From: Platycnemis pennipes
Taxonomy: Eukaryota > Arthropoda > Insecta > Odonata > Platycnemididae
NCBI GenBank assembly: GCA_933228895.1
Contig: OW121848.1
Coordinates: 135,364,615 to 135,428,614 of the forward strand
Direction of reading: 5' to 3'
DNA: 64,000 nucleotides
Positions 10,528 through 22,143 of the stretch are shown here, piece by piece. A model generated the notes under the pieces. That model had not been told where the DNA came from, made no database searches, and saw only the letters and a list, made by a program, of their open reading frames with translations. The translations under genes and the position numbers were made by a program. Position 1 is the first letter of the stretch. The number at the start of each line of letters is the position of its first letter.

Positions 10528-12503
10528 CTGAGCGGAGTTGGAGAGGAAGGGAAGCGCATTAATGCGGTACGTACATTCATGCATAAAGTAACCCAACAAA
10601 TGACGCCCCTCAGGATATCAGTCCCCCGTCCAAAATTACTGCCCTCACTTGTTTTCTCCGACCGATTTTCTTTTAATTTCCTGCGACGTTTGAACTCTCT
10701 TTGTTGATTTCGTTGTGCCGTGTCTTACACTATATTTTTTTAAATCTTGGGATTTGAATAATGGATATCAATAGGGAACACCGTGAGCTGCATCATTACT
10801 CTAACAAAAATAGCAATTTACTTGTTCAATGCCATTAGTATCACCGTGCCTGGAACATCAATGCAGATGATATTTTTTACTAGATAAGATTTTGCTTTGG
10901 AATGTTAAAAGTCAGTATTTTAACAAAATTGTTTTGTAAATGTTAAATGGAATTACAGTATTTTAGCTATTACATTTTTCCATTGTAGGACTAAAAGGTT
11001 GTTGCATATTCAGATGATTGCTAGTTGTCCTTGATTTATTGTTATATTATTGGATTTCTGCAATACTTTAATGAGGATTATCGTAAGACTGGTTGTTATA
11101 TTTGCCCATCATATTTCTTTCTGTAGCAAGTGCAGTTTTTTAAATGTGCCGGTGTATAATTTTTCAAGACATACTAGCCTTTTCATTTTTATATACTAAG
11201 ATGGCGAAAAGCTTTTTGTGCTCCCAATGGCTACATGTAATTGTCAAAAGCTTTAACTGGTTGTAGTCAAAATTTGATTGGCTGGTTGAATAATTTTGGG
11301 GACCATAATGCCTATCTTTCTGCTCATCCTTTGAGCCATTGCTTGATATCTGGATAAATGCAGTATCCACTCTCCATTGCGTCTTGCCACCTAGGTAATA
11401 CGAAATGATATCACATTTAGGAAACGGAAAGTACTTAACACTCATACTTTTACTCTGTAATATCACATCATCGGGAGATTTTTGTATGAAACCATATAAT
11501 ATAATTTTATCTTCATAAAACGTTGCCAGGAAAGATATGATAAAATCGCTGTAAAGGCTGCTTTACACGATACCTATTTATGTACAATTTCTTGTGCAAA
11601 CGCTTGTATGAGGAAATGGTACCGTGTAAAGCGGCAAATTGTGTGAACGCTTGTGCGAATGTCTGAATGACTGTACGGAAAATATAACCTGTTTTAATCC
11701 CATTCAGACAAACATACAATTTCGTTCAGTTTATACAAGCGTGTGTACAAGAAATTGTACAAAACATGTATCGTATAAAGCGGCCTTAAAAAAACCGAAG
11801 GACGTTTTTCTGTCCAAATATCAAACGTCTGAAAAAATGGCAGAGACTTAATTTTAAGGTGGAATCTTTAGGAGGTTCTAATAAAGTAGTAGTTAGTGGG
11901 AGGAGGCAATCGAAAACTGAGATACTTAGCTTCATTTAGGATAGTAGGGACATGAGGCAGGTAGGAGTTGGGTTTTTCTGGTGATGGAATGAAAGGTAGA
12001 GATAAAATGGCTTCAGAATTAGCTCATTCTCATTTGAATGAATGAATTAAACTGGTGAGGGCAGCAGAGTAGGAAATAAGCGTTCCAATCAGAGAATTGG
12101 GATTCGGAATAGAATTCGTCCACGAAGTCCTAATCTGACAGTAGAAGATCACTAAATTAATGAAATAATTAACTTTATAATTTGCCTACATTATTTATAC
12201 TCTGACCATGGTTTTTGAAAATAAATTATGAAAATATTACAAATTTCATTTTTTCATTATGGCATGGTTCCACGAAGTAAGGTGTGTATACGTCGCGCAC
12301 ATTATTAAATTCATTGTAATACTGGGACTTTTATTTATTCGAACGATGAACTCATGTAAAACATTTTTCGGGTTGCAACAACAAGCCAGTAGCACCTATA
12401 AAACAGAGTATTAGCTAACGACATGCGTCGTATTCTGGCACGGATAGGGAGGACGGGAGAAGGGAAGGAAAGGATGAGGAGGTTTGGAGCATTCCTCGCT
12501 CAC
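10528..12503 (-). other. Ca-beta intron D-E
   Basis: 1976-nt GT-AG intron holding one MITE-like element (11555-11786). The remainder is AT-rich without a gene. Confidence 0.85.
11555..11786. mobile_element. MITE with ~57-bp inverted repeats, TAA target duplication
   Basis: 232-bp element. Left end AGGCTGCTTTACACGATACC (from 11555) and right end, reverse complement, AGGCCGCTTTATACGATACA (from 11786). Similarity runs about 57 bp inward through TGTACAATTTCTTGT. Flanking TAA occurs on both sides (11552-11554, 11787-11789), consistent with the 3-bp TWA duplications of PIF/Harbinger elements. No transposase; family assignment is inference. Confidence 0.8.
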
Positions 12504-12747
12504 CTTCCGGCGAATCGGTGCTTGAGGAAGTCGAAGAGCGCCTTCTGCATCATGTCCGTCACCTCGTATCCCTTGAGTGAAGGCCCCACCAGCACCACGG
12601 GTCGCATGGACGGCACCACGTCGTATGGCGAGGGGCTCTCCTGCTTCTTGAAGAACGGCTTCCGTCGCTCCTTGGTGGGCGGCGGCGTGGTCAGGGAGGA
12701 CGCGGCCGCGCCGCGACGCGCGTTGCCCACCGAGTCCGAGTCATCGC
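12504..12747 (-). CDS. Ca-beta: Ca-beta exon D: end of HOOK and start of GK domain (BID region)
   Basis: 244 nt, phase 1 in and phase 2 out. It completes a split Gly and reads [12 protein letters not shown], then [18 protein letters not shown], then [39 protein letters not shown] and AG. The last segments are the hallmark start of the beta-subunit GK domain and include the classical beta-interaction region. GPSLKG replaces the ATP-binding P-loop of real guanylate kinases, so the domain is a non-catalytic pseudokinase, as in the whole family. The acceptor GGTCAG lies directly behind a TG/CG-rich tract. The donor is AAG|GTGAGC. HOOK exons are the usual site of alternative splicing in this family; no alternative exon was recognised here. 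Confidence 0.97.
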
Positions 12748-12753
12748 CTGACC

Positions 12754-12799
12754 GACACACGCACGCACGCACACGAACACGCACACACGCACGCACACG
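12754..12799. repeat. CA/CG dinucleotide tract abutting the exon D acceptor
   Basis: Alternating acacacgcacgcacgcacac pattern on the plus strand; in the Ca-beta transcript it is a UG/CG-rich tract ending 6 nt before the exon D boundary. It takes the place of a normal polypyrimidine tract. Confidence 0.9.
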
Positions 12800-12915
12800 G
12801 AAAGAGATTGCTTGAGCGAGGCCGCCTCGACACGAGGGAGGAGAGCGACACGTGGCCGGCGAGGGAAGGGCGAGCCAGTCGGGAGACGAATGCCTTTCTG
12901 AGCGGGGCGCGGGAA

Positions 12916-13072
12916 GGTTACCTGGGTGGATAACACACCGGCATGACTACCAACAAGTCGTGGGTTCGAGTATCAACATCGGGCATGGTTGCCATGCTTG
13001 TTTATGGACTGCGCTTAGGCCAGATGGCAAGATGTAACCTTAGCTATCGGAGCATCTAAAGCTCAAGTAAAA
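12916..13072 (+). repeat. tRNA-derived SINE, group A copy
   Basis: tRNA-like head: ggttacctgggtggataaca (box A-like) and gtgggttcgagtatc (box B). The body has gggcatggttgccatgcttg and the tail ctatcggagcatctaaagct. The same order is seen at 28868, 47425, 47676 and 51711. Not a functional tRNA. Confidence 0.7.
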
Positions 13073-14395
13073 TTCGAGTTGAAAAGTGTTGTTTCCAAAA
13101 AGTACATTCGAGTGTAGTTGACGCCAATGTGGGAAAATTTAGGACTAGTAGGTGCTGTTGAACGGATAAAGTTGACTCTTGTTATGTGTAATAATAGAGA
13201 AATTCCGTTAAGTTACCATAACTAATTACGTATTACTGTGTATCCGGCTAGTGCGGTACCCAAAACCTTATTTTTTTTAAGGGATCGAATCTCTAAAGTG
13301 GCGTATTTTTAAAAATCAATATCAGTCATTAATTGAGTGACCTGGAGACAATTTTAAGACTAATGGAATGTAAAACAATGTAAATTTCTGTAACCGGAAC
13401 CTTCATCTTCCAATCTCACTCTAACATCTCTGTTGGTCCAACGCCTTAACTACGGAACTGATTTGATACTCCACGATTGAGCTTCATTAAATTCTAGATA
13501 CTTGTTTATGCATTGTAAAAATAATCTGCATTTTCATGCAAGTAAATCTATCACCGCCAGTGGTTTAAACACTTCATAGCATTTTCTAGACAAAGATAAG
13601 GAAATGTAGGGTTTACTGCGGTGTCGAAATATGACGAAAGGAGAGTGTGAAGGGAATAAAAAGCATCGTGCAGATATTTGGGGATGAAAATGCCTTTATT
13701 CTCTTCCTACCACCACTCTTCCTGTATTGTATCCTAGTGTATCCTTCCTGTATCGTAGTGCATTAAAACTCATAAAAATTGAGTTTCGACCTTGTGAACG
13801 GTATTCATATTCTAACTACTATTCGCTAACTTCAATTGAATAGGGAAATTATAATGTGGTCTTCATTTAAAATGCAGGTGCTTTTTTGTGAATACCGCTA
13901 TCGTGCAGAGTATGTGCAGTCGTTAATTTCATGAAATTAAATTACAAAAGTATATTACACACTGTCTGCTCTTGTATACATTCGAGTACTCTATTTCTGC
14001 ATCACTGTTTAGCATAGAGCCCGTACAATTGGTGCATTGCTCTGTCACTAAATAGTCGGGATGATTGATTTTACAATCACTGTGATGCATTTGCATAAGG
14101 TCTCGGTGCGTGAAGCAAATACCTGCTGTCAAATGATTCTTCTTTACCTACGCTGTGCCATCTTGAAATATGAACTTCTACAATCTCGTGCTGTTCAACG
14201 TTTGCTGATATCATCGAATATTAAATCAATTATAAGATATGCCAGATTCACACAATCGTTACTCCCACTTCAGGGACGGCATCGTTTGAAGTCACTTTCC
14301 CAACGTCTTATCTTACGTTAGAAGTTATTTGGGAAATGTTTGGCATGTATGTAATTAAGGGACTGGCTCACCTTCACATCCGCCGGCAACGTGCG

Positions 14396-14420
14396 ATAAA
14401 CTGTTTGTAATACAGTTTAT
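14396..14420. repeat. Small hairpin, 9-bp perfect arms
   Basis: ATAAACTGT, a 7-nt loop and ACAGTTTAT. Probably chance-level in AT-rich DNA; no terminator role is implied. Confidence 0.5.
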
Positions 14421-14640
14421 ACATTTTTTTTATACGTGGGAGCATTCTCCGAGAATCATTCCTTGAATTAAAGAGGTTAGTGACTCCAGCAAACATGTAC
14501 ATAAAAAAGCGTTAAATCAGTCAATGCACACAATCATATTAGGTTACTTATGGAAAAAAAATCACGTCAAGAGTGAACAGTGAATTAACATTTACTGTAA
14601 AAAATAAAAAAAAATAAAATCACACCAAGTAGAATACATA

Positions 14641-14960
14641 GCGAGGCCGGGATATAGGGTGGAGCTAGGGAGGCATTGGGGATATTTGGGGGCAGGGCGT
14701 TATTTTTTTCGTCGTTATTTGCAGACTCTTTGCGGGCCCGGTATTCTGCGCAGGTGGGCATTGGAGAGGGATGGGGAAGTAAACAAAAACCGGGAACTAG
14801 AGGGTGGGAGGGAGGGATGGAAAGCGAGGGGAAGACTAAAAGTTGAAGTGGGTTTGGTAATCGGGGAATCTGTAGAGGGAGAGAGAGGTAGGAAGAGGGG
14901 AGTAAGATTGGGATTGGGGGAGGATTAGGGGAGGATTATGGGAGGGAGGGAAGGCTAGGA
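14641..14960 (+). repeat. Purine-rich (G/A) island
   Basis: Strongly G+A biased, dominated by ggga/gagg blocks. It creates an 89-codon Gly/Arg-rich frame (14659-14928) without recognisable protein similarity. Confidence 0.75.
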
Positions 14961-15607
14961 GTCGGGATGTTCACTGTTCGAGCGGTACAACACTGACTTA
15001 CTAGCTATAATTTTGAAAATTTTCCTACATTTACTGCTAAAACTATCCACCACGATGATGCGAAATTCTATGTGTTAGATAGATAAAATTGTTTATCATA
15101 GGAATCATTGAGAATTTTGGCTATGAGTTTTTTTCACCTAAATCAGTCTGATACTGCAGCCCTGATAGGAAGTTAATCAGTGAACGATTGCTAGGGAAAC
15201 GGCTGATATAATTGATTATTCCATTTCATGTATTAAAATTATTTTTCAAAGGATTCTTTCAAAGGAAGTGTTGATTTTTCATCAAGTAAATTAATCACAT
15301 TCCATTGAGAGATACAGTCCATTGGACCTTGTGGCCAAATCATCCGATTCTACTAAAAACGAATCTCTTTATTACCGGCGTGAAAACTGTAAAATATTTT
15401 TGCCTGAAAACAGTGAAAATAATATGGTAAAATGAAATTAACCTGTATTTATCATGAAAAGAAAGGTAGGGAGACAGTTATGGTGTACGAGTGTGCAGTA
15501 TGAGACATTTAAAAGCTAGAATCGTGACCGGAAGACTGGCCGACCGTGGTAACTATGTCAGAAATTCCTGGCTACCCTAAGGTCGAGCTTCGGATCCCGT
15601 GGTGCAT

Positions 15608-15743
15608 GGTTACTCTGTCTTAAGATCAGGAATAGATTTGGTCGAATGATACAATATAACCTAAACAGTTGGAACGGTTACTCTGTCTTAAGATCAGGAA
15701 TAGATTAGGTCGAATGATACAATAGAACGTAAACAGTTGGAAC
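15608..15743 (+). repeat. 68-bp tandem duplication (two units)
   Basis: Units 15608-15675 and 15676-15743 start ggttactctgtcttaagatc and end cagttggaac. They differ at about three positions, so the duplication is fairly recent. The sequence before it (about 15530-15607) looks like a decayed tRNA-like SINE head. Confidence 0.95.
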
Positions 15744-16014
15744 GTATTAGCCAGTAATTCCACAATCACCACCGGAAAGCTGATAAAACTGATTCAACCG
15801 TTTCCCTCAGTGAACTCGATTATGCATAAGCATATAACAGTTTTCTGGTAAACCGCAACTTTCTAAGAGTCCGAGATTCCGTGTTTTGAAACCACAAAAA
15901 AATAGAGGAATATATATGTTTTCTCACGTTATTTACGTGTATGTACTTCAGAGAGGTTACTAGGGCAAGCGGTATGGATCGCTCGTACTTGCTTGGGAAG
16001 AAAGGGATAGAGGA

Positions 16015-16480
16015 TGCGTTTTTGAAGAGGAGAATATAAGGGAAAGAAGAGTGGAAGAGGGCAGAGGAAGGAGGGGGAAACTTTGTGGGAGATGGGTGAA
16101 GGAGAGTTGAGGAGAGGAAGAAGGACGAGAGGGGAAAGAGGGGAGGGTGCAGGGAATTGTTGAAAGCTGATGGGCATGGAGGGGGGGGGGGAGGAAAAGG
16201 AAAAGATATGGTAGGAGGAGGCATGAGGGGGGGGAAAGGTTGGTTTAAAAGGGGAAGGAAGACTAAGGATGGGCAGGAGGGAAGGGCCCGGTGAGAGATA
16301 AGAATTCTGGGCCCGGCCCAGGGCCGGGGAAAGATATATGGAGGGAAGGAGCGCGCGATAGTGCTTGGGTGGGGGAGCAATAAAGGGAGAGGGGGTTGGC
16401 AGGGGGTGAGAGAGAGAGAGAGCCAGGCGGGGGTAGTTGGGAGGGGATCGGGGTGAATGAAATGAGGGAGGGGTCTCTTT
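16015..16480 (+). repeat. Purine-rich island
   Basis: About 460 nt of G/A-dominated sequence with a long g run near 16181-16190. Its complement generates two overlapping Pro/Ser-rich frames of about 190-207 codons that look like low-complexity artefacts. It includes a GC palindrome, CCCGGCCC-A-GGGCCGGG (16312-16328). Confidence 0.8.
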
Positions 16481-17929
16481 TAAATACCTTCGGGTGCGAC
16501 TCCTTTCTTTTAAATCCTGGCGCTTGAGCAACGCCGCCTCGTGCCAAGCCATCGGCCCCTCATCGGCTTCGTGGGAACTTAGTGGAGCTGAAACGTCGCG
16601 TGGGGTATGCGTCGGATCGAAACGAAAGCTAGATCCGCCGTGATCAGAGTGAAGTAGGTATTCTCCCCACGATTCCGAGAAGATTAACAGTGCGGAGAGA
16701 AGGCGTGGGAGGCAAACATTCGAGAACTACTGAAGTTCATTTCATAAAAAAATAAGTGTTCTTAACTATTCGGCATATTTTAGGCCATTTTAATTTTATT
16801 TTGTTAAATAAGGTGACTTCATGAAACAAGTTTATAATCACTGGAAATGAAAACGTTGATCAAGTAGGCATCATTCTTTTATATTTTAATTATCAAAAAT
16901 ATCAACGAGATCTACGGAAATATTAACATCGACCTAAATCTGGTGATAGCATCAATGTTTAGGCAACAAACTTCATCTCAAATTGAATTCATTAACTAGA
17001 AATACAATACAAAAGAATAAAAAACTAAAATGATATTTTATAATGGCCTAATAAAATTTTATAATTCCCGAACTTTTATGGTGGCAAAAATAGAAATATC
17101 CAGGGAAAAAGATGTCCTCCTCTTGATGATATTCTGCTCTCTTCTTTAGAGTATTGGGGAACATTATGAAAGAGGTTCCATATAAGCGTCCCTATAAGTC
17201 ATGGAGAATCAAAAACATAATGTAATCATATTGAGATACTATAGAAAATATGATGTCCATAATTATTATACTGTAAAAAATAATCTCCGTGACCAGGGAA
17301 ATAGCCTTGAAACAAATACCCTGTTGAAGAACTTTTTTTTCTAAAGCCCCTGTATGTATCACGATAAAGCCCTTTTTAGGCATTGGTAGTGAAAAAAATC
17401 ATTAAAATCCTGTTGTTCTTCGTGACCACCGATGCAAAGATATGAAGTAATGAACAAAGTTACTCGAAGATAGAGGAATGGTGACATCTATGAGAATGGA
17501 AGTATTTTTTGAGGAGGCTTAGTCGTTTTTGGCTAGATGATGGATTTTATGAGAGTTTTAATGATAGTAGAGTTTGTAAGCTGACAGCGAAGAGCTAAAA
17601 TATGTTTTAAGGAATCATTGAATAAATGGAGAGAACCAAACGTGGCCCTGAGTGAGCATTCTACCCATCGCACTTCAAGCGTTAGAAGTTCCATGACGAA
17701 ACCGTTACAGGAATATTCGAAGGAACAAGATCGAAAATACCACTATATTGTGGCTCAAAACTCAATTCAATCGGCGAGTGAAATGGTGATTTACAAACTT
17801 AAGATCGCCGGAGGTAAAAGATGCCTAAATGAAGCGAGAGTACCGGCATCAGGATCTGGTTCGGCAGTGAAGTTTCGAGAAAAGTGACTCGAAGCGAGGT
17901 CTTGGAATGGACTCATCTCTTGCCGAAGG

Positions 17930-18260
17930 AAGCGCTGCTCATCGTTGGCCTGCGGGCGAGTAGGGGGAATGGGGGGAGATGGCGCTGAAGGAGGAATGGA
18001 GTATATAATGTGGATGACGCGGCCAGTCGCGAATAATGCGGGGGAAATGGCAAAGGGGTTTGGTTGGTAGTCGAGGACGGCGAAGGGAAAGGCTCGGCAT
18101 TGATGAATTACGAGGGGTCTTGGAGCCGAGTCGAAACCTATGAACTCATCATTCCGTGCCTTTTGGAGGGTAAGGAGGGTGGGGGAAGGTGTGTCGATGG
18201 GATGGCGGGGAGGAGGGGGGGGGGAATCTGAGGGGAGGAGTGACTCATGAGAATGGGGGT
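17930..18260 (+). repeat. G-rich segment in intron C-D
   Basis: G/A-rich stretch with a run of g near 18211-18222. The minus-strand ORF here (205 codons) is Pro/Ser-rich with no recognised domain and no splice context matching Ca-beta phase. Confidence 0.5.
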
Positions 18261-21200
18261 AGGATGGTCTGTGCCAGAATAAAATAGATCGCCCACTCTC
18301 GTGAAAATGCGCCAATCGGCAGGCGTTAGCTCCGTCCTTTTTCCCGAGAGGCGGAACTACGTATTCGCCTCCCCCCACGGAATGCAAATGGAGGGGGGAA
18401 CTCGCCACCGTCCCACCTCGATTTCAACTCGATAGGGTCGGAGGCGCACGACCCCCATCCGATTATCGAAACAGTCGACTGGCACGGGTGAAACTTCGGT
18501 GGAGGCGAAACACTTGGCGTGTAATGAGGGATGCGATGAAACAATATTTTGACTTGGACTCGGGTGGAGGAAGGCAAAACATGAATGGGAGGGAGTACCT
18601 TTGATCTCCTACTAGGTGAGAGCGTGGATGAAAAGGCGAGGAAAATATATCGTTCTGCGGATTTTGAGGTCTAACCATCAGTAGAAATTTTCGGGAACGA
18701 GTTTTAATCTCCGTCCACATGGAGAGTGTGACTGCTGTTTTAATTCAGAATTCGAGACAAAAGTCTGAGATGGTTTGGACGTAGCCGTGAGTTGAATTGA
18801 AAGTTGGTAAGAGGAAACTGACTACATTGACTTTCAGGTGAATCGGATGAAATTATATAGATTATTTTATTTTTGGCTGAAATATTCTTGTACAAGTCGG
18901 GCCAAGTCAAGTCATTCTTGGCTGGGAAATACTTTTAAAATAGACAATTTTAAAGGGAATTAACCAGGCTTTGATTTCAGTAGTTGTTGGATTTCTCATA
19001 ATCAACCCAACAGATTAACCAAATTAAAAAGCTATTTGGCTACAATTATTCACTTTCTTAAACTGGAGATTAAGTTTGCACAAGTTTTTCACCCTATTCA
19101 CCCTCTTGTGTACTCTAATTCAAGTAATTTCTGCTCTAAATGATCCTGCCGTGACTCTAAATAGGCCAAACACACTCCACAAAATTTGGGAAAAAAATAG
19201 GTGGAAAATATGCAAAATGTGGCGAATTTTGCGCCATTAAGTATATTTGATTCGATTATTTTTGTTATTACCTATTGCGATACTAGTGAATGACTGTTGC
19301 CGTTACCGCAGTCTTTGAAGATGGAGAAACGGGTGAAATGAGTGGGTATAGAAGTTTGAATAATGGGTGAGGAAATGGAAAAAAGTATCTTTGATTGCAA
19401 TGCACCAAAGATAGCAAATAGCGCGCAGGAAAGCAAACACGACGAGTGAGTTGCTTAGGAAACAAAAAAAATTAGTAAAAACAATGCGCAACACAGTTTC
19501 ACACTGAAAAAAGTTAAAAATTAAACGCTCCAACATGTAAGCGAAACAAGAGTACGATACAAAACACAAAAATTCACAAAAGCCATAGCATACACAGTCA
19601 CAAAAACACTCAGCTTATAAGGAAAATTAATCAAAGTGGGTAAAGCGATTTGGATGAGTTGGAAGATGAGAGGCAATGGTAAGTGATGACTTTATTTAGC
19701 AAGTGCCAAATACGATCTCTATGGCTACTTTACTATCCGAGCAATACGTGTATCGAGTGATGATAGTGCTCCACGTACGCAACGCAACGTTTTTCTTTGC
19801 CACTTCAGTATCATCATACATTATGCTTATGCTTAAACTAATGACTAGCTAACCTAACAACTAATGTGCTGTCATGCGGTAGCCACTCTTTTAACCTAAT
19901 CTAAATACCTGTCTTCGTAAGCAGCTAATGAATTGCTATTCCTGTGCATTGAAAATTAAATTGGCGATGTATGACGACGGCAGCTCAACAGAATGAAAAT
20001 CGTGGATGATTGATGAATAGGATATGTGAAGAGCGCTGAATTGGGGCATAACATGACCGGGTCTGCCAAAATTAAATAGGAATTTTTGCATCAAAGTGTT
20101 TATATTGAAAATAAAGTGATTAAAAATTGAAAAAGTGTATTAAATAACTTCTGGCTGTCGACTTATTGTATCTAGGTGAAGGAAGTTTAACTTATGAATG
20201 CTTTTTTTACAGAATGATCCAAAGCTTGGGTGATGAGATACATAAAATGTAGTATATCCGATGAAAATTTTGTGAGCTATGTGTAGGATCATAGTTGCAT
20301 GAAGATTTCTTCATTTCAAGGCAATATAATGCAGGAAGCGATTGATTTGGAGGGAACAATGTTTTATTCAGAATTATTTTCAGATGCAACCACTTTAACT
20401 GACAGTCTCAAGTAATGGATATCCCTTTCCGTTATATCCTTTCTCTTCTTTCATATTTTTTTACTTTCTTAATTGCAGAGGCAGCTTAGTCGTTTATAAT
20501 GAGGTTTGATCCCATTTTTTTCGACGTTTGTGCTAAAATTGAGCAAAAGTAATTTAAATCATCTAAACCTCTCCCATCTGGCTCTAATTTTGGATAGTCG
20601 GTATCATTCACTCACGTTGTTATCTCGTAATAATTATCAAGTATCTTTCCAATTACCGAGATATAATTGACTTAATAATCTAAGGTTTATCTTTGCTGGA
20701 AGAGAATCTACTTGTTTCTAGCCGACTTTATTCACCATTGTTAATTACTGGCTGCAATTGAGCAATCTCAGTAAATTAAAAAAAATCCTTTCTCTCAGGA
20801 AGAAGAGATTAAATATACATAAGGGCAAGAATGTCTATCATTAGTGATTGTTAAATAATTAGAATTCAATTAATCATTTTAAGAAACCACGGCAGAAAAT
20901 CTTACGCTAATGCTAACTTTCAATGATTTCTTACTTTTTTAGACATATTTTAACGAGCTAACGAGCTTGTTTTTGGTCATAATATGTGTTAAATGGACCC
21001 GGTCATTTTTGGAGAAATGCTGAATTTTCATTGCAACGATTATTCTCAAATAACTTTTTTCTCTCCAATTATAGCCATTCGCTTTCCGTACACTATCTCC
21101 AAACTGATGTTCTGGTCCCACAAATTGGTGATTTGCTTGCGTGAGAATGAATTTACGTACACCAATATCATCTGAAGAAACCAAAGACCCCCATTCCTGA

Positions 21201-21313
21201 TTCGGATTGCCCGGATGAAAGCGTTCTCGACGGACCACGCGAGCTGATACCCTCATCTCTCGTTTTTCGCTCATTCCCGATCAGATCTCCTCGCAGTTGA
21301 GCGCGGTGTCGGT

Positions 21314-21365
21314 GGCAGTAGTAGAAGAAGTAGAAGTAGTAGTAGTAGCAGCGGCAGCAGCGCTG
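21314..21365 (+). repeat. Imperfect trinucleotide (AGT/AGC/AGA) tract
   Basis: Repeated cagtagtagaagaagtagaa and agtagtagtagcagcggcag blocks, about 17 triplets, imperfect. It lies in intron C-D about 380 nt past exon C. Confidence 0.8.
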
Positions 21366-21740
21366 GTTGCGGGTTAAAAAAAAGTAGTGGCTGTGCGGAA
21401 AAGGGGGGTTGCGGATGCAAGCTGCAGATGCGATCACCATGGACGACCAACACCACTCAGAGAAAAAACAGAGAGAAAGAGAGACAGATAGAGAAAGATA
21501 GATAAGACAGACAAACATAACATATTCCTTGGGCGCCTGGAAAAAGATGCGGATCAAACAAATCCTTTTTTTTTTCAAGAGTGATTACTTTCCAGATGGA
21601 GTGAAGTGGAAGGTGCACGATGAATGGCGTGTGGAAGGTGCTGTCGTTCCACACGACAACTTGGGTTGAAAGGTAGGTGAGGGTTGGGTGAGGGAGGGTG
21701 GGCGGTGGTGTTTCGGGGTGGCGCCCGGAAGGGAACGTAC

Positions 21741-21999
21741 CGGGGGTGGGAGGGGTGGAGCCTCTAGAATTGCTGCCTTTGGCCTCTGGGGCGGCGGCCG
21801 CGCCGGCTGTGGCCGTTGGGGGAGAGAGCGCACCTAGGTTGGATGAGGAGGAGGTCTTCGAGGCGTATAGGCGAGAGTTCCGCGCCGCTTGCGTCGCCTG
21901 CAGCCTCAGGGATTCCAACTTCACCGGGGATGGGATGAACCCCACGTTGGACCCCTCTCGGACCAACATCCCGATCCACCAGTTGTTGTCGTACTTCTC
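21741..21999 (-). CDS. Ca-beta: Ca-beta exon C: end of SH3 and start of HOOK region
   Basis: Encodes 86 residues plus one base (259 nt, phase 0 in, phase 1 out). It opens [20 protein letters not shown], then [14 protein letters not shown], the terminal SH3 strands with the paired Trp and GFIPSP signature. From about residue 117 it becomes a low-complexity Ser/Ala/Pro-rich segment ending GSTPPTP, the variable HOOK region. The acceptor is GCCCGCAG|GAG and the donor CCG|GTACGT. The Met in IGMLV sits where vertebrate members usually have Arg. The GC-rich HOOK part also yields spurious ORFs on the other strand. Confidence 0.96.
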
Positions 22000-22143
22000 C
22001 TGCGGGCGAGAGGCAAAGGGAAAGAGAATTAATCAGACAACGTGATCAGTCACAGAAAGAACTCTCGCGCTCCATCCAACATGCCTTTTATAAATCTATA
22101 TGACAAACAGAACCTATTAATTTCCTAAAGGTGTACGCGTGCA

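Larger units (their letters stand above)
12748..21740 (-). other. Ca-beta intron C-D, within the HOOK coding region
   Basis: 8993-nt GT-AG intron. Contents recognised: a TG/CG tract at its 3' end, a SINE (12916-13075), two purine-rich islands (14641-14960, 16015-16480), a 68-bp tandem duplication (15608-15743), a purine-rich stretch (about 17930-18260) and a trinucleotide tract (21314-21365). No coding exon could be supported. In other animals this position carries alternative HOOK exons. Confidence 0.8.

Noticed and set aside
10032..10562. 176-codon plus-strand frame over exon E
   Set aside because: Runs through the poly-G tract (poly-Gly) and the complement of Ca-beta exon E; the minus strand is the real coding strand.
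12423..12815. 130-codon plus-strand frame
   Set aside because: Shadow of Ca-beta exon D and the adjacent CA tract.
15820..16552. Overlapping minus-strand frames of 94-207 codons
   Set aside because: Translation of a purine-rich island: Pro/Ser/Leu-rich, overlapping in all frames, no domain. A possible donor after the 16.5-kb frame gives phase 2, incompatible with the Ca-beta phase-1 junction.
17791..18408. 205-codon minus-strand frame in intron C-D
   Set aside because: Pro/Ser/His-rich composition from G-rich plus-strand DNA; no domain or fitting splice phase.
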